This document shows positions 24,250 through 35,331 of a DNA stretch of 48,084 bases, one piece after another. The position numbers and the translations under genes are program-made. Every line of letters starts with the position of its first letter. Positions within the stretch are counted from its first letter, which is position 1. This stretch comes from Clostridia bacterium (GTDB taxonomy: Bacteria > Bacillota > Clostridia > Peptostreptococcales > Caminicellaceae), in assembly GCA_022361035.1 (NCBI GenBank), contig JAKSBP010000028.1:1-48084 (forward strand). The letters are read 5' to 3'. The notes beneath the pieces were generated by a model that saw nothing but the letters and a program-made list of their open reading frames with translations, did no database searches and was not told the origin of the DNA.

Positions 24250-26709
24250 CTATGAGTATATATCGGAAAACTCAATATTAATTATTTCAATTAAATTATC
24301 GCTAAGCTCATTTCCATTATTCTCTCTTATCATACTTTCTTTATCTTCTAAAGTCCTTGCGGGTAATTCGATAATAAATTCGCTTCCCCTTCCATACTCA
24401 CTCTTTACAGTAATAGTACCATCGTGCATTTCAACTAAGGATTTCACTAAAGACAGCCCTATTCCACTTCCCTCGTGATTTCTAGTAAAGGACTTATCTA
24501 CCTGTCTAAAGTGCTCAAAAATATATTTAATCTCATCCTTGGGGATTCCTATTCCCGTATCTTTAACTGATATCATTATGCTTTTTCCTTTATCAAATAT
24601 ATCTACCAGTATATCCCCATTTTCATGGGTAAATTTAATGGCGTTTGACAAAAGATTTAACATTATTCTTTCAATTTTATCGGGGTCACAAGCGATAAGC
24701 TTTTCTTCTATATCTGTATCAAAGGTAATCCTTATCTTCTTTTGCTGTGCATACTCTGTTACTGAAAGGGTTATTTCTTCTACAACATGTACTATATTAT
24801 GATTTTGTAATTCTAACTCATAAAAACCAGCGTCAATCTTAGTAATATCAATAAGGTTATTTACCAATCTCAATAGTCTGTAACAATTTTGTTTTAAAAC
24901 TTTTACCTTATTATTTATCAATTGTTCCTTGCTTTGTAGTGAACTTTCCTTAAGGTATAGGGTCAATATCTGGATAGTTCCTAATATTACATTAAGAGGT
25001 GTCCTTAATTCATGGGACAGATTTGCAAAAAATTTAGTTTTCAATTTATCGTATTCAATTGCCTCATTAAATAGCTTTACGTACTTTTCAGCTTTTTTTC
25101 GGTCACTCAAATCCCTAAACATAATAAGTGTTGCTTTTTTATTGCAATAATTAAAAATTGTTGATGTAGTTTCTACTTCTAATATTGCATTGTCAACTTT
25201 TCTTATTATTTTAAGTTCATTAAAGGAACTAAGATCATTCATTTCATTACCTAATTCTTTCATAAGTAATGTTTTGTTTCCACAGGGATGAATATCTATA
25301 AAATCGAAGATATTTCTTCCAATAAAGGAATGTCTATTCTCCCCTCCTAGAAACTTTATGGCAACTTGGTTGATATAGAGGATTCTTCCGTCCTTTTGTA
25401 ATATTATTGGGTCTGGTAAAAGCTCTACCAATCTTCTATTTCGCTCCTCACTTTCTCGTAAAAACTTCTCTATCCACTTTCTTTGAGTAATATCCCTTGC
25501 AATGGAGAGTATAACTTCGTCACCAAATAGTTTAAATTTATGGAAGTTAACTTCCACAGGTATCTTATCCCCATGTTTAGAGGCATGTATTGATTCAAAG
25601 GTAGCATGTTCATCCTTAGTTATGTTTTGAGTCTTATCGAAGGTTTCTATATTGTCCTCAATAAACTCAATATCCTTTATTGTCATATTTAGTAATTCTT
25701 CTCTTTTATAGCCATATCTCTTACATGCACTGTCATTGACTTCCATAAAGGTGTTTGGTTTACCGTATTTATCCAATTTATATAGATAGATTGCATCCTT
25801 AGCCTTATTAAATAAAGCTTTAAATTTCTTTTCACTTTCTTCTAATGCACTTAAAATCCTTTTCATATTAGTCAAGTCATTGACAATGAAATATACTAAA
25901 TCTTCGTCACCAAAAGCTACTTTATTGCAATATACTTCCACGAACCTTATCTCATCATTGGCAAGACGCTGATTTATGTAAAAATGTTTATTTTCACCCT
26001 TAACGGCCCCTTCTATGGATTCTACTATTTTTTCATCATTATTTAATATATTAATCTTTGATATATTCATATTGATTAGCTTTTCTTTATCATAGCCATA
26101 AAATAGACATGCTGCAAGGTTAGCATCTATTATTTTTCCATATTTAGGGTCGATCAAAAGTACAACACTACGATTTGTCTCAAATATATCTCGATATAAT
26201 TTTTCATTTTCCTTAAATATTCTTTGGGCTTTTATTCTTTCACTTATACTTCTTAGAGAAGCAAAGGATATGATGTTACCATCAATTAACAGTTCAGTTA
26301 TAGAAACCTCTATGGGCAAATCCTTATCATCTTTTCTTTGAATTATCCAGTCAAAGGTAACTTTTTTATTGAAGGAACTACTCCTCAAACCCTCGCCCTT
26401 CTTTTTTGAATATAATTTATCCTTAAACTTTTTTTGAAAAGCTATCTCAAAGGGAATTAATCCTATAAGATCTTTCTTTGATTTATACCCGAACATTTTA
26501 ACGGCTGAGTTATTACATTCTACAATCTTATTTTTTTCCATGACAATATAGCCGTCTTGAGAGTTTTCAAAAAATAATTTATATATAGAGTCTGTCTCAT
26601 GTGTAAATATTTTGGTATTTAGTCTTAAAACCTTATCTTCTAAAGCTTTTATTTGTTCCTCTTTTTTTCTTAATTCTATAAGTATTTCTTCTTTAGTTTT
26701 ATCTAACAC
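24250..26709 (-). CDS. orphan multi-PAS sensor histidine kinase
   Basis: This 819-residue kinase has no membrane segment. After a short coiled coil (residues 5-35) come at least four PAS domains (about 45-155, 165-280, 290-410, 420-540; the first shows YKLFFENSQDGYIVMEKNKI). A HisKA domain follows with the phospho-acceptor in FFANLSHELRTPLN (about 565), then the ATPase N box NLLSNAIKF, DTGIGIP and GSGIGLSLVKSL. The start is GTG after GGGGGAG. No response regulator is adjacent. In Clostridia such orphan soluble PAS kinases often feed Spo0A; a Spo0E-type phosphatase gene 0.9 kb away fits that idea, but it is inference. Confidence 0.92.
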   Translation of the reverse strand: MLDKTKEEILIELRKKEEQIKALEDKVLRLNTKIFTHETDSIYKLFFENSQDGYIVMEKNKIVECNNSAVKMFGYKSKKDLIGLIPFEIAFQKKFKDKLYSKKKGEGLRSSSFNKKVTFDWIIQRKDDKDLPIEVSITELLIDGNIISFASLRSISERIKAQRIFKENEKLYRDIFETNRSVVLLIDPKYGKIIDANLAACLFYGYDKEKLINMNISKINILNNDEKIVESIEGAVKGENKHFYINQRLANDEIRFVEVYCNKVAFGDEDLVYFIVNDLTNMKRILSALEESEKKFKALFNKAKDAIYLYKLDKYGKPNTFMEVNDSACKRYGYKREELLNMTIKDIEFIEDNIETFDKTQNITKDEHATFESIHASKHGDKIPVEVNFHKFKLFGDEVILSIARDITQRKWIEKFLRESEERNRRLVELLPDPIILQKDGRILYINQVAIKFLGGENRHSFIGRNIFDFIDIHPCGNKTLLMKELGNEMNDLSSFNELKIIRKVDNAILEVETTSTIFNYCNKKATLIMFRDLSDRKKAEKYVKLFNEAIEYDKLKTKFFANLSHELRTPLNVILGTIQILTLYLKESSLQSKEQLINNKVKVLKQNCYRLLRLVNNLIDITKIDAGFYELELQNHNIVHVVEEITLSVTEYAQQKKIRITFDTDIEEKLIACDPDKIERIMLNLLSNAIKFTHENGDILVDIFDKGKSIMISVKDTGIGIPKDEIKYIFEHFRQVDKSFTRNHEGSGIGLSLVKSLVEMHDGTITVKSEYGRGSEFIIELPARTLEDKESMIRENNGNELSDNLIEIINIEFSDIYS

Positions 26710-27015
26710 TCAACAACTCCCCCTTAAATAAACACCTGATACTTATACGTTTTTTAATCGTACAAAATCTCTCTACAAAAACCTCATCATTCTTATTATT
26801 CAACATTTTCTTTATAATTCCTACCAACAATGTCATAAATTTCATTAATATATTGTATTTTATTAAAGGCTTTTTTTATTAAATGGAAATACTATATATA
26901 TAGTTCAGTGATTACAAAGGATTATTTGGTATAAGAATCTATATTTTTCATCTTTAATTGAACTTTTGAACTGTCAAAACTATATCTTAAAACATGATTA
27001 GAGGAGGAAAATAAT
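26710..27015. other. divergent promoter region
   Basis: About 300 bases between the kinase and the small plus-strand gene. A run ATACTATATATATAG near 26890 and AT-rich hexamers suggest promoters, but no unique one can be fixed. Confidence 0.3.
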
Positions 27016-27273
27016 TTGCAAATACATGATATCAAAAAAATAATTTATGATGGCGATACCTTAGAAGTATTAATTGGTATTGAGTTAGATGCTAATAATA
27101 CTAATACATGGGAATTAGAAGACCCCCACGCCTTAGTAGTCTATAAATCCCAGGGTGATCTTCATTTGCAGCATATAGAGCTTATAGACAGAGGGATGAA
27201 GGTCCACGGCTATGAATTTACAGAGGATGAAGAAAAGGAAATTTCTAATTTTTTAAATAAAAAAATGATTTGA
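27016..27273 (+). CDS. small acidic protein, unknown function
   Basis: I do not recognise this 85-residue soluble acidic protein. It begins with TTG; GAGGAGG at 27001-27007 lies 8 bases before it, which fixes the start. The sequence (MQIHDIKKIIYDGDTLEVLI, then ALVVYKSQGDLHLQHIELID) suggests alternating beta strands and a C-terminal helix. It is divergent from the histidine kinase and precedes the Spo0E-type gene by about 320 bases. Confidence 0.65.
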   Translation: MQIHDIKKIIYDGDTLEVLIGIELDANNTNTWELEDPHALVVYKSQGDLHLQHIELIDRGMKVHGYEFTEDEEKEISNFLNKKMI

Positions 27274-27594
27274 AAATGTACAATTTAAAAATTTTATGGT
27301 CATAAATTTTTTTAATAACTGTAATATTTTTTTGAAAACTTGCCATATTTATGTTATAATTTTACAGGTATAGTATAATTTAATAAACTATGGATTTACT
27401 GGTCTATATTCTTTTATATCAGCCCACTTTGAATAGAATGATAGTTTCTAAAAAACATTATATTTGTCCATTATTTTATTAAAATTTTGCTATATTTTAT
27501 TTTTTGTTCATTATATCTATAAAATTTAGTTTTGCAATTTATTACATAAATTGGGTATAATTAGAATATACTTCTATATCAAAGGATGATTTAA
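27274..27594 (+). other. leader region before the Spo0E-type gene
   Basis: AT-rich. GGTATAATTAGAATATA at about 27553 gives a plausible -10 region some 40 bases before the next start. Nothing else was recognised. Confidence 0.35.
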
Positions 27595-27777
27595 ATGACT
27601 ACAATAAGCCCCTATGATCAACTGAGCGTTTTAGAAAATAAAATACATTTGTTAAGGTCTAGAATGCACGAACTCATTGAAACTAATGGAGACGTAAGTG
27701 CACCTGAAATAATTGAAATAAGCCAAATTCTAGATAGGGTATTAGTTCAATACCTCAAGGAAAAATCCTTTGGATAA
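27595..27777 (+). CDS. Spo0E-family aspartyl-phosphate phosphatase
   Basis: This 60-residue two-helix protein of the Spo0E/YisI/YnzD family is expected to remove phosphate from Spo0A-P and so delay sporulation. The family pattern is clear: IHLLRSRMHELIETNGDV in helix 1 and the catalytic SQILDRVLVQYL in helix 2 (SQxLDxxI/V-x-x-Y). AAAGGATGATTTAA precedes the ATG. It lies about 0.9 kb from a divergent orphan PAS kinase, so a kinase/phosphatase pair acting on the same regulator is possible. Confidence 0.88.
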   Translation: MTTISPYDQLSVLENKIHLLRSRMHELIETNGDVSAPEIIEISQILDRVLVQYLKEKSFG

Positions 27778-27962
27778 AATAATTATATTACGTAAGATAT
27801 ATAAATCCTCCATATCGTTTCTCATAAACTTTAAATTCTTTTTTTCAGGTATTGTATATCTCAATATTTAAACTTTATTAGAAACTGTTTGTACTGCATT
27901 TGTAGTATCTTACTTTACTTTTATAAGTTTTCTAAAAAAGTTTCATTTCTTTAAGCTGAGGA

Positions 27963-29345
27963 CTATTCCTCAGCTAATATCATTTTCATTTCTTTAATTG
28001 CTGGCTCCTTATAAATTTCGTAAATAAACCAAGTGACTAATACTATTCCTTTTAATACACTGCTTAAACTAATACTCCACCATACACCGTTTAGCCCAAG
28101 GGCTTCTGGCCTTGAAAGAACTAATGCTGCTGGTATTCTAAGGCCTGTAAATACAATACTCACTAATGATGGAGGAAAGGTTTTACCTAAACCATTAAAT
28201 GCTCCCGATGTAGTTATCTCAATGCACATAAACAACTGGGACAAGCCTAAAATTCTTAGATATATAGCCCCTTGGACAATAGTCTCATTTTCTTTAGGAA
28301 TAAATATAGCAAATATAGGCCCTGCTCCAAGAATTAAAAGAAGGGAAGCAAAAATCCCTATCACACTCATGATACTTAGTGCTGTAAAATAGCCTTTGTA
28401 TATACGTTTCCATTCACCTGCACCATAATTCTGTCCAACAAAGGCACTAAGAGCTGTAGAAAATCCATAGGCTGTCATCCATGAAATAGATTCAATTTGT
28501 GAGCCTACTCTCTGTACAGCAATGGGTATAGGTCCCCAATTTGCAATGATTCTGGCTATAAACATTGCAAATATTGTAAACATACCGTTTTGTAATGCAA
28601 CTGGATACCCTATCTTGATAATTTTCTTTATATAGGTAAGTTTTAGGGATACAAAGAATTTTATCCCTGAAAGGGGTGAAGTCTTTGTATTTATGTAAAA
28701 CAGAAATATTATAGTTACTATTACTTGAGCAACCACAGTAGCTATTGCTGCACCCACAGCTCCTAGGCCAGGAACTGGTCCTATTCCAAATATAAGCAAT
28801 GGATCGAGGATTATATTAATCACTAATCCCAAAGAATTTATTATGAAAGGAGGACCACTTTTACCAGCTCCATTAAATATTCCTGAAAATACAAGATTTG
28901 TAAAGGAAAATACCATACCTAAAGCAACTATACCTAAATAATTAACTGCCATATCTATAACGTAAGTATCATCTATATTAAAAAATCCAATTAATTGCTT
29001 TCTAAAGACTATAACAAATATAGCATAGGATAGGGCTATAATAAAGTTTAATTGAACTGCACTACGGGCAAAGGACCTAGCTTCCTTTATATCATCCCTA
29101 CCAATTGATTGTGCCACACTGACCTCTGCACCAATTTGAGATATACGAATGAATGCCATAGACAACCAAGTGTAAAAGCCTGCTGTCCCCACGGCAGCAA
29201 CAGCACTACTCCCTATACGTCCAATCCAAATCATATCTACCATATTATAGGCTATCTGTAGGAATGAGGTTCCCATTATGGGAACCGCCAACCTTATCAA
29301 TTCTTTAAAAATATTCCCTTCCCTTAGTGAATTGTTTTTAAGCAT
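27963..29345 (-). CDS. MATE family efflux transporter
   Basis: This 460-residue protein has about twelve hydrophobic helices in two related halves. The first begins FKELIRLAVPIMGTSFLQIAYNMVDMIWIGRIGSSAVAAVG, typical of MatE, and the second half repeats the pattern (IIKIGYPVALQNGMFTIFAMF). It should export cationic compounds by Na+ or H+ antiport; the true substrate is unknown. GGAGG stands 11 bases before the ATG. It lies downstream of the YitT gene on the same strand, with about 145 bases between them. Confidence 0.92.
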   Translation of the reverse strand: MLKNNSLREGNIFKELIRLAVPIMGTSFLQIAYNMVDMIWIGRIGSSAVAAVGTAGFYTWLSMAFIRISQIGAEVSVAQSIGRDDIKEARSFARSAVQLNFIIALSYAIFVIVFRKQLIGFFNIDDTYVIDMAVNYLGIVALGMVFSFTNLVFSGIFNGAGKSGPPFIINSLGLVINIILDPLLIFGIGPVPGLGAVGAAIATVVAQVIVTIIFLFYINTKTSPLSGIKFFVSLKLTYIKKIIKIGYPVALQNGMFTIFAMFIARIIANWGPIPIAVQRVGSQIESISWMTAYGFSTALSAFVGQNYGAGEWKRIYKGYFTALSIMSVIGIFASLLLILGAGPIFAIFIPKENETIVQGAIYLRILGLSQLFMCIEITTSGAFNGLGKTFPPSLVSIVFTGLRIPAALVLSRPEALGLNGVWWSISLSSVLKGIVLVTWFIYEIYKEPAIKEMKMILAEE

Positions 29346-29489
29346 CTTAATTCAGTCCTCCACTAATTCATTTTCTACCCCAATATGATATTTCTAAAAC
29401 TAATATTTGTCAAGAAGAGGAAAACTACCAGATACCTTCCACATATTGTTGATAAAGACACTAGATAAGAACTATCACAATGGTTTAAT

Positions 29490-30377
29490 TTAAGCCCCTT
29501 CCTCTTCTGTAAGACTGTCAAATCCTATACCTTTACCCCAAACTGAAATTACTGGAAGTACATCTACGAAAGCATTTGGATCGTTATTAGCAATAAATCT
29601 CTTTATCAACATGGATTCACGTGGTGAGCATATGGATGTGATTTTTTGTTTACTCATATTTGTATACCCACCCTTTATTTCATAGGCACTTATACCTCTC
29701 TTAATGGAATTAAGTATATAATCTTGAATTATTTCATTTTCATCACTTATAATTTCTATCTTAACCTTCTTTGATCCAAATCCAAATAATATGGTATCAA
29801 TTGCCTTCATGAATACTACTCGAGTTAAAATAGCGTATAAAGCAACCCTACGGTCGTATATAAAGGCTGACAAAATTATAATTATTAAATCAATCACCAG
29901 CAAAATCTGACTAAGGCTCATAAAGGGAAATACTTTTCTGTGCAATATCTTTGCAATAGTATCGGTTCCACCCATTGAGAAGCCTCTCTTCAATATAAGA
30001 CCACAGCCGACCCCAGCTATAGTTCCATAATATATAGAAGCTAACATCATGTCATTTTCAATAAAATCAAAATTTAGACCTTCAAAGAGTATTAATATAA
30101 GAGGAAAAAGTGTGGATAGTAATATTATTTTTATGGCTTCTCCCTTTCCTAATAACATCCTAGCACTTATAAGGATTAATAGAGAAAGGACATAATAAAT
30201 ATAAGTATAGCTTATCCCGGTTAATCTATCAAAAATTACGGATATACCCGTTATACCCCCTGTAACTAATTCATTGGGGTTAAGGATTGATGAAATGGCA
30301 AAGGCTAATAATATGGAACCTGATGTTAAAAACAAGAAATCTAGAGTCATTTTTTTATTCGATTCTTTTCTAACCAA
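29490..30377 (-). CDS. YitT family membrane protein (DUF161/DUF2179)
   Basis: This protein of about 295 residues has five or six hydrophobic segments. It opens with the YitT pattern (FLFLTSGSILLAFAISSILN, then ELVTGGITGISVIFDRLTG), has GTIAGVGCGLILKRGFSMGGTDTIAKI in the middle, and a cytoplasmic C-terminal DUF2179 domain (about 215-290, RGISAYEIKGGYTNMSKQ). The transport role is not established. I place the start at TTG 30377 because AAAGGAG lies 8 bases before it; an upstream TTG at 30395 would contain that ribosome site. YitT proteins are multi-copy in Firmicutes. Confidence 0.9.
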   Translation of the reverse strand: MVRKESNKKMTLDFLFLTSGSILLAFAISSILNPNELVTGGITGISVIFDRLTGISYTYIYYVLSLLILISARMLLGKGEAIKIILLSTLFPLILILFEGLNFDFIENDMMLASIYYGTIAGVGCGLILKRGFSMGGTDTIAKILHRKVFPFMSLSQILLVIDLIIIILSAFIYDRRVALYAILTRVVFMKAIDTILFGFGSKKVKIEIISDENEIIQDYILNSIKRGISAYEIKGGYTNMSKQKITSICSPRESMLIKRFIANNDPNAFVDVLPVISVWGKGIGFDSLTEEEGA

Positions 30378-30395
30378 ATCAATTTCTCCTTTCAA

Positions 30396-30662
30396 AAATA
30401 ATTTATGTAATAGTATAACTCATTACATGGCACTCTGAATAGACTTTAAATGTTAAAGTTTTGTAAAGGTAGAATATTAGGTAGTAAAGCCTATGAAAAA
30501 CCTTCTAGGTTGAAAAATTCCAATTAAAGACTTTAAAATTACTGTTTGGATAATTTTTTAAAAATTTGTATCTATGTTAAAATTTAAGATTTAAGCCTTG
30601 TCCATAAATTTTCAGGAACTTTTAAGCCCCTATATTTTTTAGATAAAAATGTTAATTTAAGT
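30396..30662. other. upstream region of yitT-type gene
   Basis: No gene is seen. It holds the promoter of the minus-strand YitT gene, but no single candidate stands out. Confidence 0.3.
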
Positions 30663-30708
30663 AAGCACTATCAACATTATTGAATCTCAATAAATGTTGA
30701 TAGTGCTT
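30663..30708 (-). terminator. perfect 16-bp-arm hairpin behind the activase gene
   Basis: AAGCACTATCAACATT and AATGTTGATAGTGCTT are perfect arms with a 14-base loop. On the minus strand it follows the large activase-like gene. Its sequence is related to the hairpin at 10391-10445 (AGCAC-C/T-ATCAA core in both). Confidence 0.7.
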
Positions 30709-30823
30709 CTATTATTCTATAACTAAATCATAAATGAAGTTTTAAAAACTCCCAGATGAATCACACTGTAAAATGGGTCCCTAGTTACATTTTCAACTTT
30801 TACTAACCCCTTCTATTTCACAT

Positions 30824-33800
30824 CTATACAGCAAAGCTCTTACTTTTATCTAAGTTCTTAAAGGCTACAGAAAGCATTAGCTTTATACGATTTAACTGAT
30901 TGACTTCACTGGCACCTGGGTCATAGTCAATAGGGGCAATGTTTGCTAAGGGATAGGCCCTTCTCAGCTCTTTTATCATGCCCTTCCCCGTTATATGATT
31001 TGGCAGGCAAGCAAAGGGCTGAAGGCAAACTATATTGTTAACTCCACTTTCTATAAGCTCAACCATTTCACCTGTTAGCAGCCAACCCTCACCTGTTTGA
31101 TTTCCCAAAGACAGATATTTTTCTGCTCCATGCGCAACTTCACCTATTTTCTTCGGTGCTTCAAATCGTTTACTTGCATTTAAAGCTTCCCTCATTTTTC
31201 TCCTATATTCCTCAACAATTCCTATAGCTATTTCTCCAAAAACCTTTCTCATATAGCTCCCCGATAACTTATCATATTTTACTTTGCCATTATAGGCACT
31301 ATATAGTAAGAAATCTATTAAGTCCGGTACAACTGCCTCTGCACCTTCTGCTTCTAAAAGCTCAACTATATTATTATTAGCCGTTGGATGAAACTTCACT
31401 AAAATTTCTCCTACTACTCCTACCTTGGGCTTAACTAAATCCTCATATATCTCAAGGTTATCAAAGTCCCTGACTATTCCGTTAATATCTTCAATGAATT
31501 CTCTTTTTCCACCTTGCATTAAAGTTCTCTGACATCTATCAACCCAGTATTCATAAAGCTCATTTGCTAGTCCCTGGACTTTCTCATAGGGTCTAATCCT
31601 ATATAGAACTCTCATTAACAAATCGCCATAAACTAATCCCTTAAGCAAATTATCCAGCATAGAGAGTGTTACCTTAAATCCAGGGTTTTTTTCTAGATTG
31701 TTTGCATTCAATGAAATTACGGGAATATCCCCAAGCCCTGCATCCTTTAGGGCCTTTCTTAAGAAGGCTATATAATTGGTTGCACGGCAACCTCCACCAG
31801 TTTGAGTAATCAATACGGAAGTATTATTTATATCGTATTTTCCTGATTTTAATGCCTCCATTATCTGTCCCACTACTATTATTGCAGGATAGCAAGCATC
31901 GTTATTTACATATCTTAAGCCCTCTTCAATAGCCATTTTATCTACAGAAGGTAGAATTTCTATATTGTAACCAGCTTTTCTAAATCCTGTTTTTAAAAAC
32001 TGAAAATGAATAGGAGCCATTTGAGGAGCTAAGATAGTATGCTCTCTTTTCATTTTCTTTGTAAATATTACTCTACTCTGACTACCAGCCAACTTCTCTT
32101 TTGCAAACTTTCCTTTAGCTCTTTCGTTAATAGCGGCTATTAATGATCTAATACGGATTCTAGCTGCACCAATATTGCTGATTTCATCAATCTTTATTAG
32201 GGTATAAATCTTTCCACAGCCCTCCACAATCTCTTGAATCTGGTCTATAGTTACTGCATCTAAACCACATCCAAAGGAATTGAGCTGAATGATTTCCAGG
32301 TTGTCATGCTGTGCAACATATGTAGCGGCTCCATACATTCTGGAATGATATACCCACTGGTCTATAACACGAAGGGGTCTTTCTATCTTCCCAAGATGTC
32401 TAATTGAATCCTCTGATAAAACTGCAAAACCGTAGGATTTAATCATCTCTGGAATCCCATGGTTGATTTCTGGGTCTATATGATAGGGTCTACCTAATAA
32501 TACTATACCTTTAATATTGTTTTCTTCTATATATTTTAAGGCTTCTTCTCCCTTTTGTCTTGTATCTTCCTTATATTTTTCAATTTCACAATAGGCTTTC
32601 TTTACGGCTGAGGCTATTTCTTCCCCTCCTAAACCTTCGGGAGTTAATTCCTCAATCAATCGCTTAATCATTTTTTTAGGATTATCAATTGGTAGAAATG
32701 GATGGTATAATCTTATATTATTTATCCTCAGTATATCCATATTTGCCTTTATAGTTTGGGGATAAGAAGTGACTACAGGACAATTATAATGATTTCCTGC
32801 CTCTTTATCCTCCTTAATATTGTATGGGATACATGGATAAAAAATCTTATCTACTCCCCTTTTAATTAAATCAACGATATGTCCATGGACAAGCTTTCCA
32901 GGATAACAAACGGATTCTGAAGGTATGGTCTCCATTCCCATTTCATATATCTTCTTTGAAGATCGGCTAGAAATTATTACTCTATATCCTAACTCCGTAA
33001 AGAAGGTAAACCAAAAAGGATAGTCTTCATACATATTTAGTACCCTCGGTAACCCAATAGTTCCCCTTGGAGCCTTCTCCTTAGATAATGGCTTATACTT
33101 AAATAGCCTCTTATATTTGTATTCGTAGAGGTTTGGAATATCATTATCTGATTCTTCCATTCCCCCTCCTTTTTCACATCTATTACCAGAAATAAGCCTT
33201 TGTCCATTTGAAAACTGTTTTATAGTAAGCAAGCAATTATTTCCACAAAGCCCACACCGCTCCATAGACCTTTCCATGTTGAATTTTAATATATCTTCAC
33301 ATTGAAGGAGTTTTGTTCTATATCCCTCTACGTATCGCTCCTTGGCAATCAATGCTGCACCAAAGGCCCCCATTATTCCTGCTATATCTGGGCACACAAC
33401 CTCTCTGCCGATGATATTCTCCATAGCCTTTAGAACACCATCATTATAGAAAGTTCCTCCCTGGACCACTATATTTTTTCCTAATTCTTCAGTACTCCTT
33501 AATCTTATAACTTTGAATAAAGCATTTTTTATAACTGAAATTGAAATCCCTGCTGAAATATCTCCAACATTAGAACCTTCTTTTTGAGCTTGCTTTACTC
33601 TGGAGTTCATAAAAACTGTACATCTTGTTCCAAGGTCAACGGGATGCTCCGATTTTATACCCTCTAGGGCAAAATCCTTAATTTCCATATTTAAAGACCT
33701 GGCAAAGGTTTCAATAAAGGAACCACATCCCGAGGAACAAGCCTCATTTAACATAATGGAATCTATGACTCCATCCTTAATCTTTAAGCTTTTCATATCC

Positions 33801-35071
33801 TGGCCACCAATATCTAGAATAAAATCAACTCCGGGCAAGAAGAAATCCGCTGCCCTATAGTGGGCTATGGTTTCAATTTCTCCAATGTCTACCCCAAGGG
33901 CGGCCTTAATCATACGCTCACCATATCCAGTAACTGTGGAGTTTACTATTTTTATATTGCTATTTAGTTTTCCATATAGACCCTTTAGGGCTTCTAGAGT
34001 TGATTCTAGAGGGCTTCCCATATTACTATCATAATAGGAATATAATAATCTTCCCTCTCCATCAATAAGGGCAACCTTTGTTGTGGTAGAGCCAGCATCT
34101 ATACCTAAAAATGCCTCTCCCGAGTAACTTTCAATATCTACTCTCTTAACTCTATATTTACTATGCCTCTCCTTAAACTTTATATATTCATCCTCACTAG
34201 AGAATAGTGGCTCTATCTCTCCATTCTCTTTATTATTTAGCTTACTAATCTCAGGTACACTCTCATAAATACAATTGAAGGGAACAGGCTCTTCCTCCCT
34301 TGATGACAAAGCGGCCCCTATGGCTACAAAATATTGAGAGTCCTCAGGGTAAATAACATTTTTCTCCTTCAATTCTAAGGTTTCTATAAATCGTTTCCTA
34401 AGCTCTGACATGAAATGCAAAGGCCCACCTAAAAAGGCAACATTTCCTTTTATGCTCCTTCCTTGGGCTAATCCACCTATACTTTGATTAACTACAGCTT
34501 GAAGGATTGAAGCAGCTATATCCTCCTTAGCAGCTCCCTCATTTAATAGGGGCTGAACATCGGTCTTAGCAAATACTCCACATCTAGATGCAATGGGATA
34601 GATAGTCTTATATTTTTTAGCCAGTTCATTAAGGCCAGATGCATCGGTCTGTAATAGAGAAGCCATTTGGTCAATAAAGGCTCCAGTACCTCCAGCACAA
34701 GTTCCATTCATTCTCTGTTCAGCTGAATCCCCTAGATATGTAATCTTAGCATCCTCTCCACCAAGCTCAATTGCCACATCGGTATCAGGAATAATATTCT
34801 CAATCGCATTCGTGCAAGACATTACTTCTTGAATAAAGGGAACTCTTAATTTTTCCGATATATTAAATCCACCAGACCCTGTAATCATCATAGTCACTAA
34901 ATTCTTCTGCAATATTTCCTTTGCATTGTCAATCATAGAAACTACAGTATTTCTTATATCCGAAAAATGCCTCCTGTACTTTTTGTAAAGTACATTACCC
35001 TCTTCATCTAAGACAGCCATCTTCACAGTTGTTGAACCTACATCCAGGCCAACATTGAAAATTTTACTCAT
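30824..35071 (-). CDS. giant acyl-CoA dehydratase activase-like ATPase (two BcrAD/BadFG domains plus DUF2229)
   Basis: A 1415-residue cytoplasmic protein. Domain 1 (1-260) and domain 2 (about 320-580) are both ASKHA ATPases of the 2-hydroxyacyl-CoA dehydratase activase type: [11 protein letters not shown] and [11 protein letters not shown], then [13 protein letters not shown] and [13 protein letters not shown], whose cysteines bind a bridging 4Fe4S cluster. A cysteine motif CGLCGNNC follows at about 607. From about 670 a DUF2229 region starts ([20 protein letters not shown]), and the last 400 residues resemble the cluster-binding dehydratase/double-cubane family, with ACYPA, GGGCRA and LPNHITGKG motifs. 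The protein thus seems to combine ATP-driven reductase and acceptor in one chain. Its substrate is unknown, and no dehydratase genes are nearby. A TetR regulator lies directly upstream. Confidence 0.88.
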   Translation of the reverse strand: MSKIFNVGLDVGSTTVKMAVLDEEGNVLYKKYRRHFSDIRNTVVSMIDNAKEILQKNLVTMMITGSGGFNISEKLRVPFIQEVMSCTNAIENIIPDTDVAIELGGEDAKITYLGDSAEQRMNGTCAGGTGAFIDQMASLLQTDASGLNELAKKYKTIYPIASRCGVFAKTDVQPLLNEGAAKEDIAASILQAVVNQSIGGLAQGRSIKGNVAFLGGPLHFMSELRKRFIETLELKEKNVIYPEDSQYFVAIGAALSSREEEPVPFNCIYESVPEISKLNNKENGEIEPLFSSEDEYIKFKERHSKYRVKRVDIESYSGEAFLGIDAGSTTTKVALIDGEGRLLYSYYDSNMGSPLESTLEALKGLYGKLNSNIKIVNSTVTGYGERMIKAALGVDIGEIETIAHYRAADFFLPGVDFILDIGGQDMKSLKIKDGVIDSIMLNEACSSGCGSFIETFARSLNMEIKDFALEGIKSEHPVDLGTRCTVFMNSRVKQAQKEGSNVGDISAGISISVIKNALFKVIRLRSTEELGKNIVVQGGTFYNDGVLKAMENIIGREVVCPDIAGIMGAFGAALIAKERYVEGYRTKLLQCEDILKFNMERSMERCGLCGNNCLLTIKQFSNGQRLISGNRCEKGGGMEESDNDIPNLYEYKYKRLFKYKPLSKEKAPRGTIGLPRVLNMYEDYPFWFTFFTELGYRVIISSRSSKKIYEMGMETIPSESVCYPGKLVHGHIVDLIKRGVDKIFYPCIPYNIKEDKEAGNHYNCPVVTSYPQTIKANMDILRINNIRLYHPFLPIDNPKKMIKRLIEELTPEGLGGEEIASAVKKAYCEIEKYKEDTRQKGEEALKYIEENNIKGIVLLGRPYHIDPEINHGIPEMIKSYGFAVLSEDSIRHLGKIERPLRVIDQWVYHSRMYGAATYVAQHDNLEIIQLNSFGCGLDAVTIDQIQEIVEGCGKIYTLIKIDEISNIGAARIRIRSLIAAINERAKGKFAKEKLAGSQSRVIFTKKMKREHTILAPQMAPIHFQFLKTGFRKAGYNIEILPSVDKMAIEEGLRYVNNDACYPAIIVVGQIMEALKSGKYDINNTSVLITQTGGGCRATNYIAFLRKALKDAGLGDIPVISLNANNLEKNPGFKVTLSMLDNLLKGLVYGDLLMRVLYRIRPYEKVQGLANELYEYWVDRCQRTLMQGGKREFIEDINGIVRDFDNLEIYEDLVKPKVGVVGEILVKFHPTANNNIVELLEAEGAEAVVPDLIDFLLYSAYNGKVKYDKLSGSYMRKVFGEIAIGIVEEYRRKMREALNASKRFEAPKKIGEVAHGAEKYLSLGNQTGEGWLLTGEMVELIESGVNNIVCLQPFACLPNHITGKGMIKELRRAYPLANIAPIDYDPGASEVNQLNRIKLMLSVAFKNLDKSKSFAV

Positions 35072-35331
35072 CTCTAGTCCCCCTTAACACTAGTACAATA
35101 CACTGCTTTCCCTATAAAATTTCAACTTTCTTAGATTTTGTCTTGCAATTAGATACTAACATCTTTATACTCCATCCCTATTAATTCATATTTCTAATTT
35201 CATATATTTATCATAATTTTTTCAAGGAATTGTAAAATTAATATTATTCCTACCCCAAATGTAAATATTATAATTTTAAATTTCCTTAATTATATATAAT
35301 TAATATTAAGATTTATTTAATTTAGAATTAT

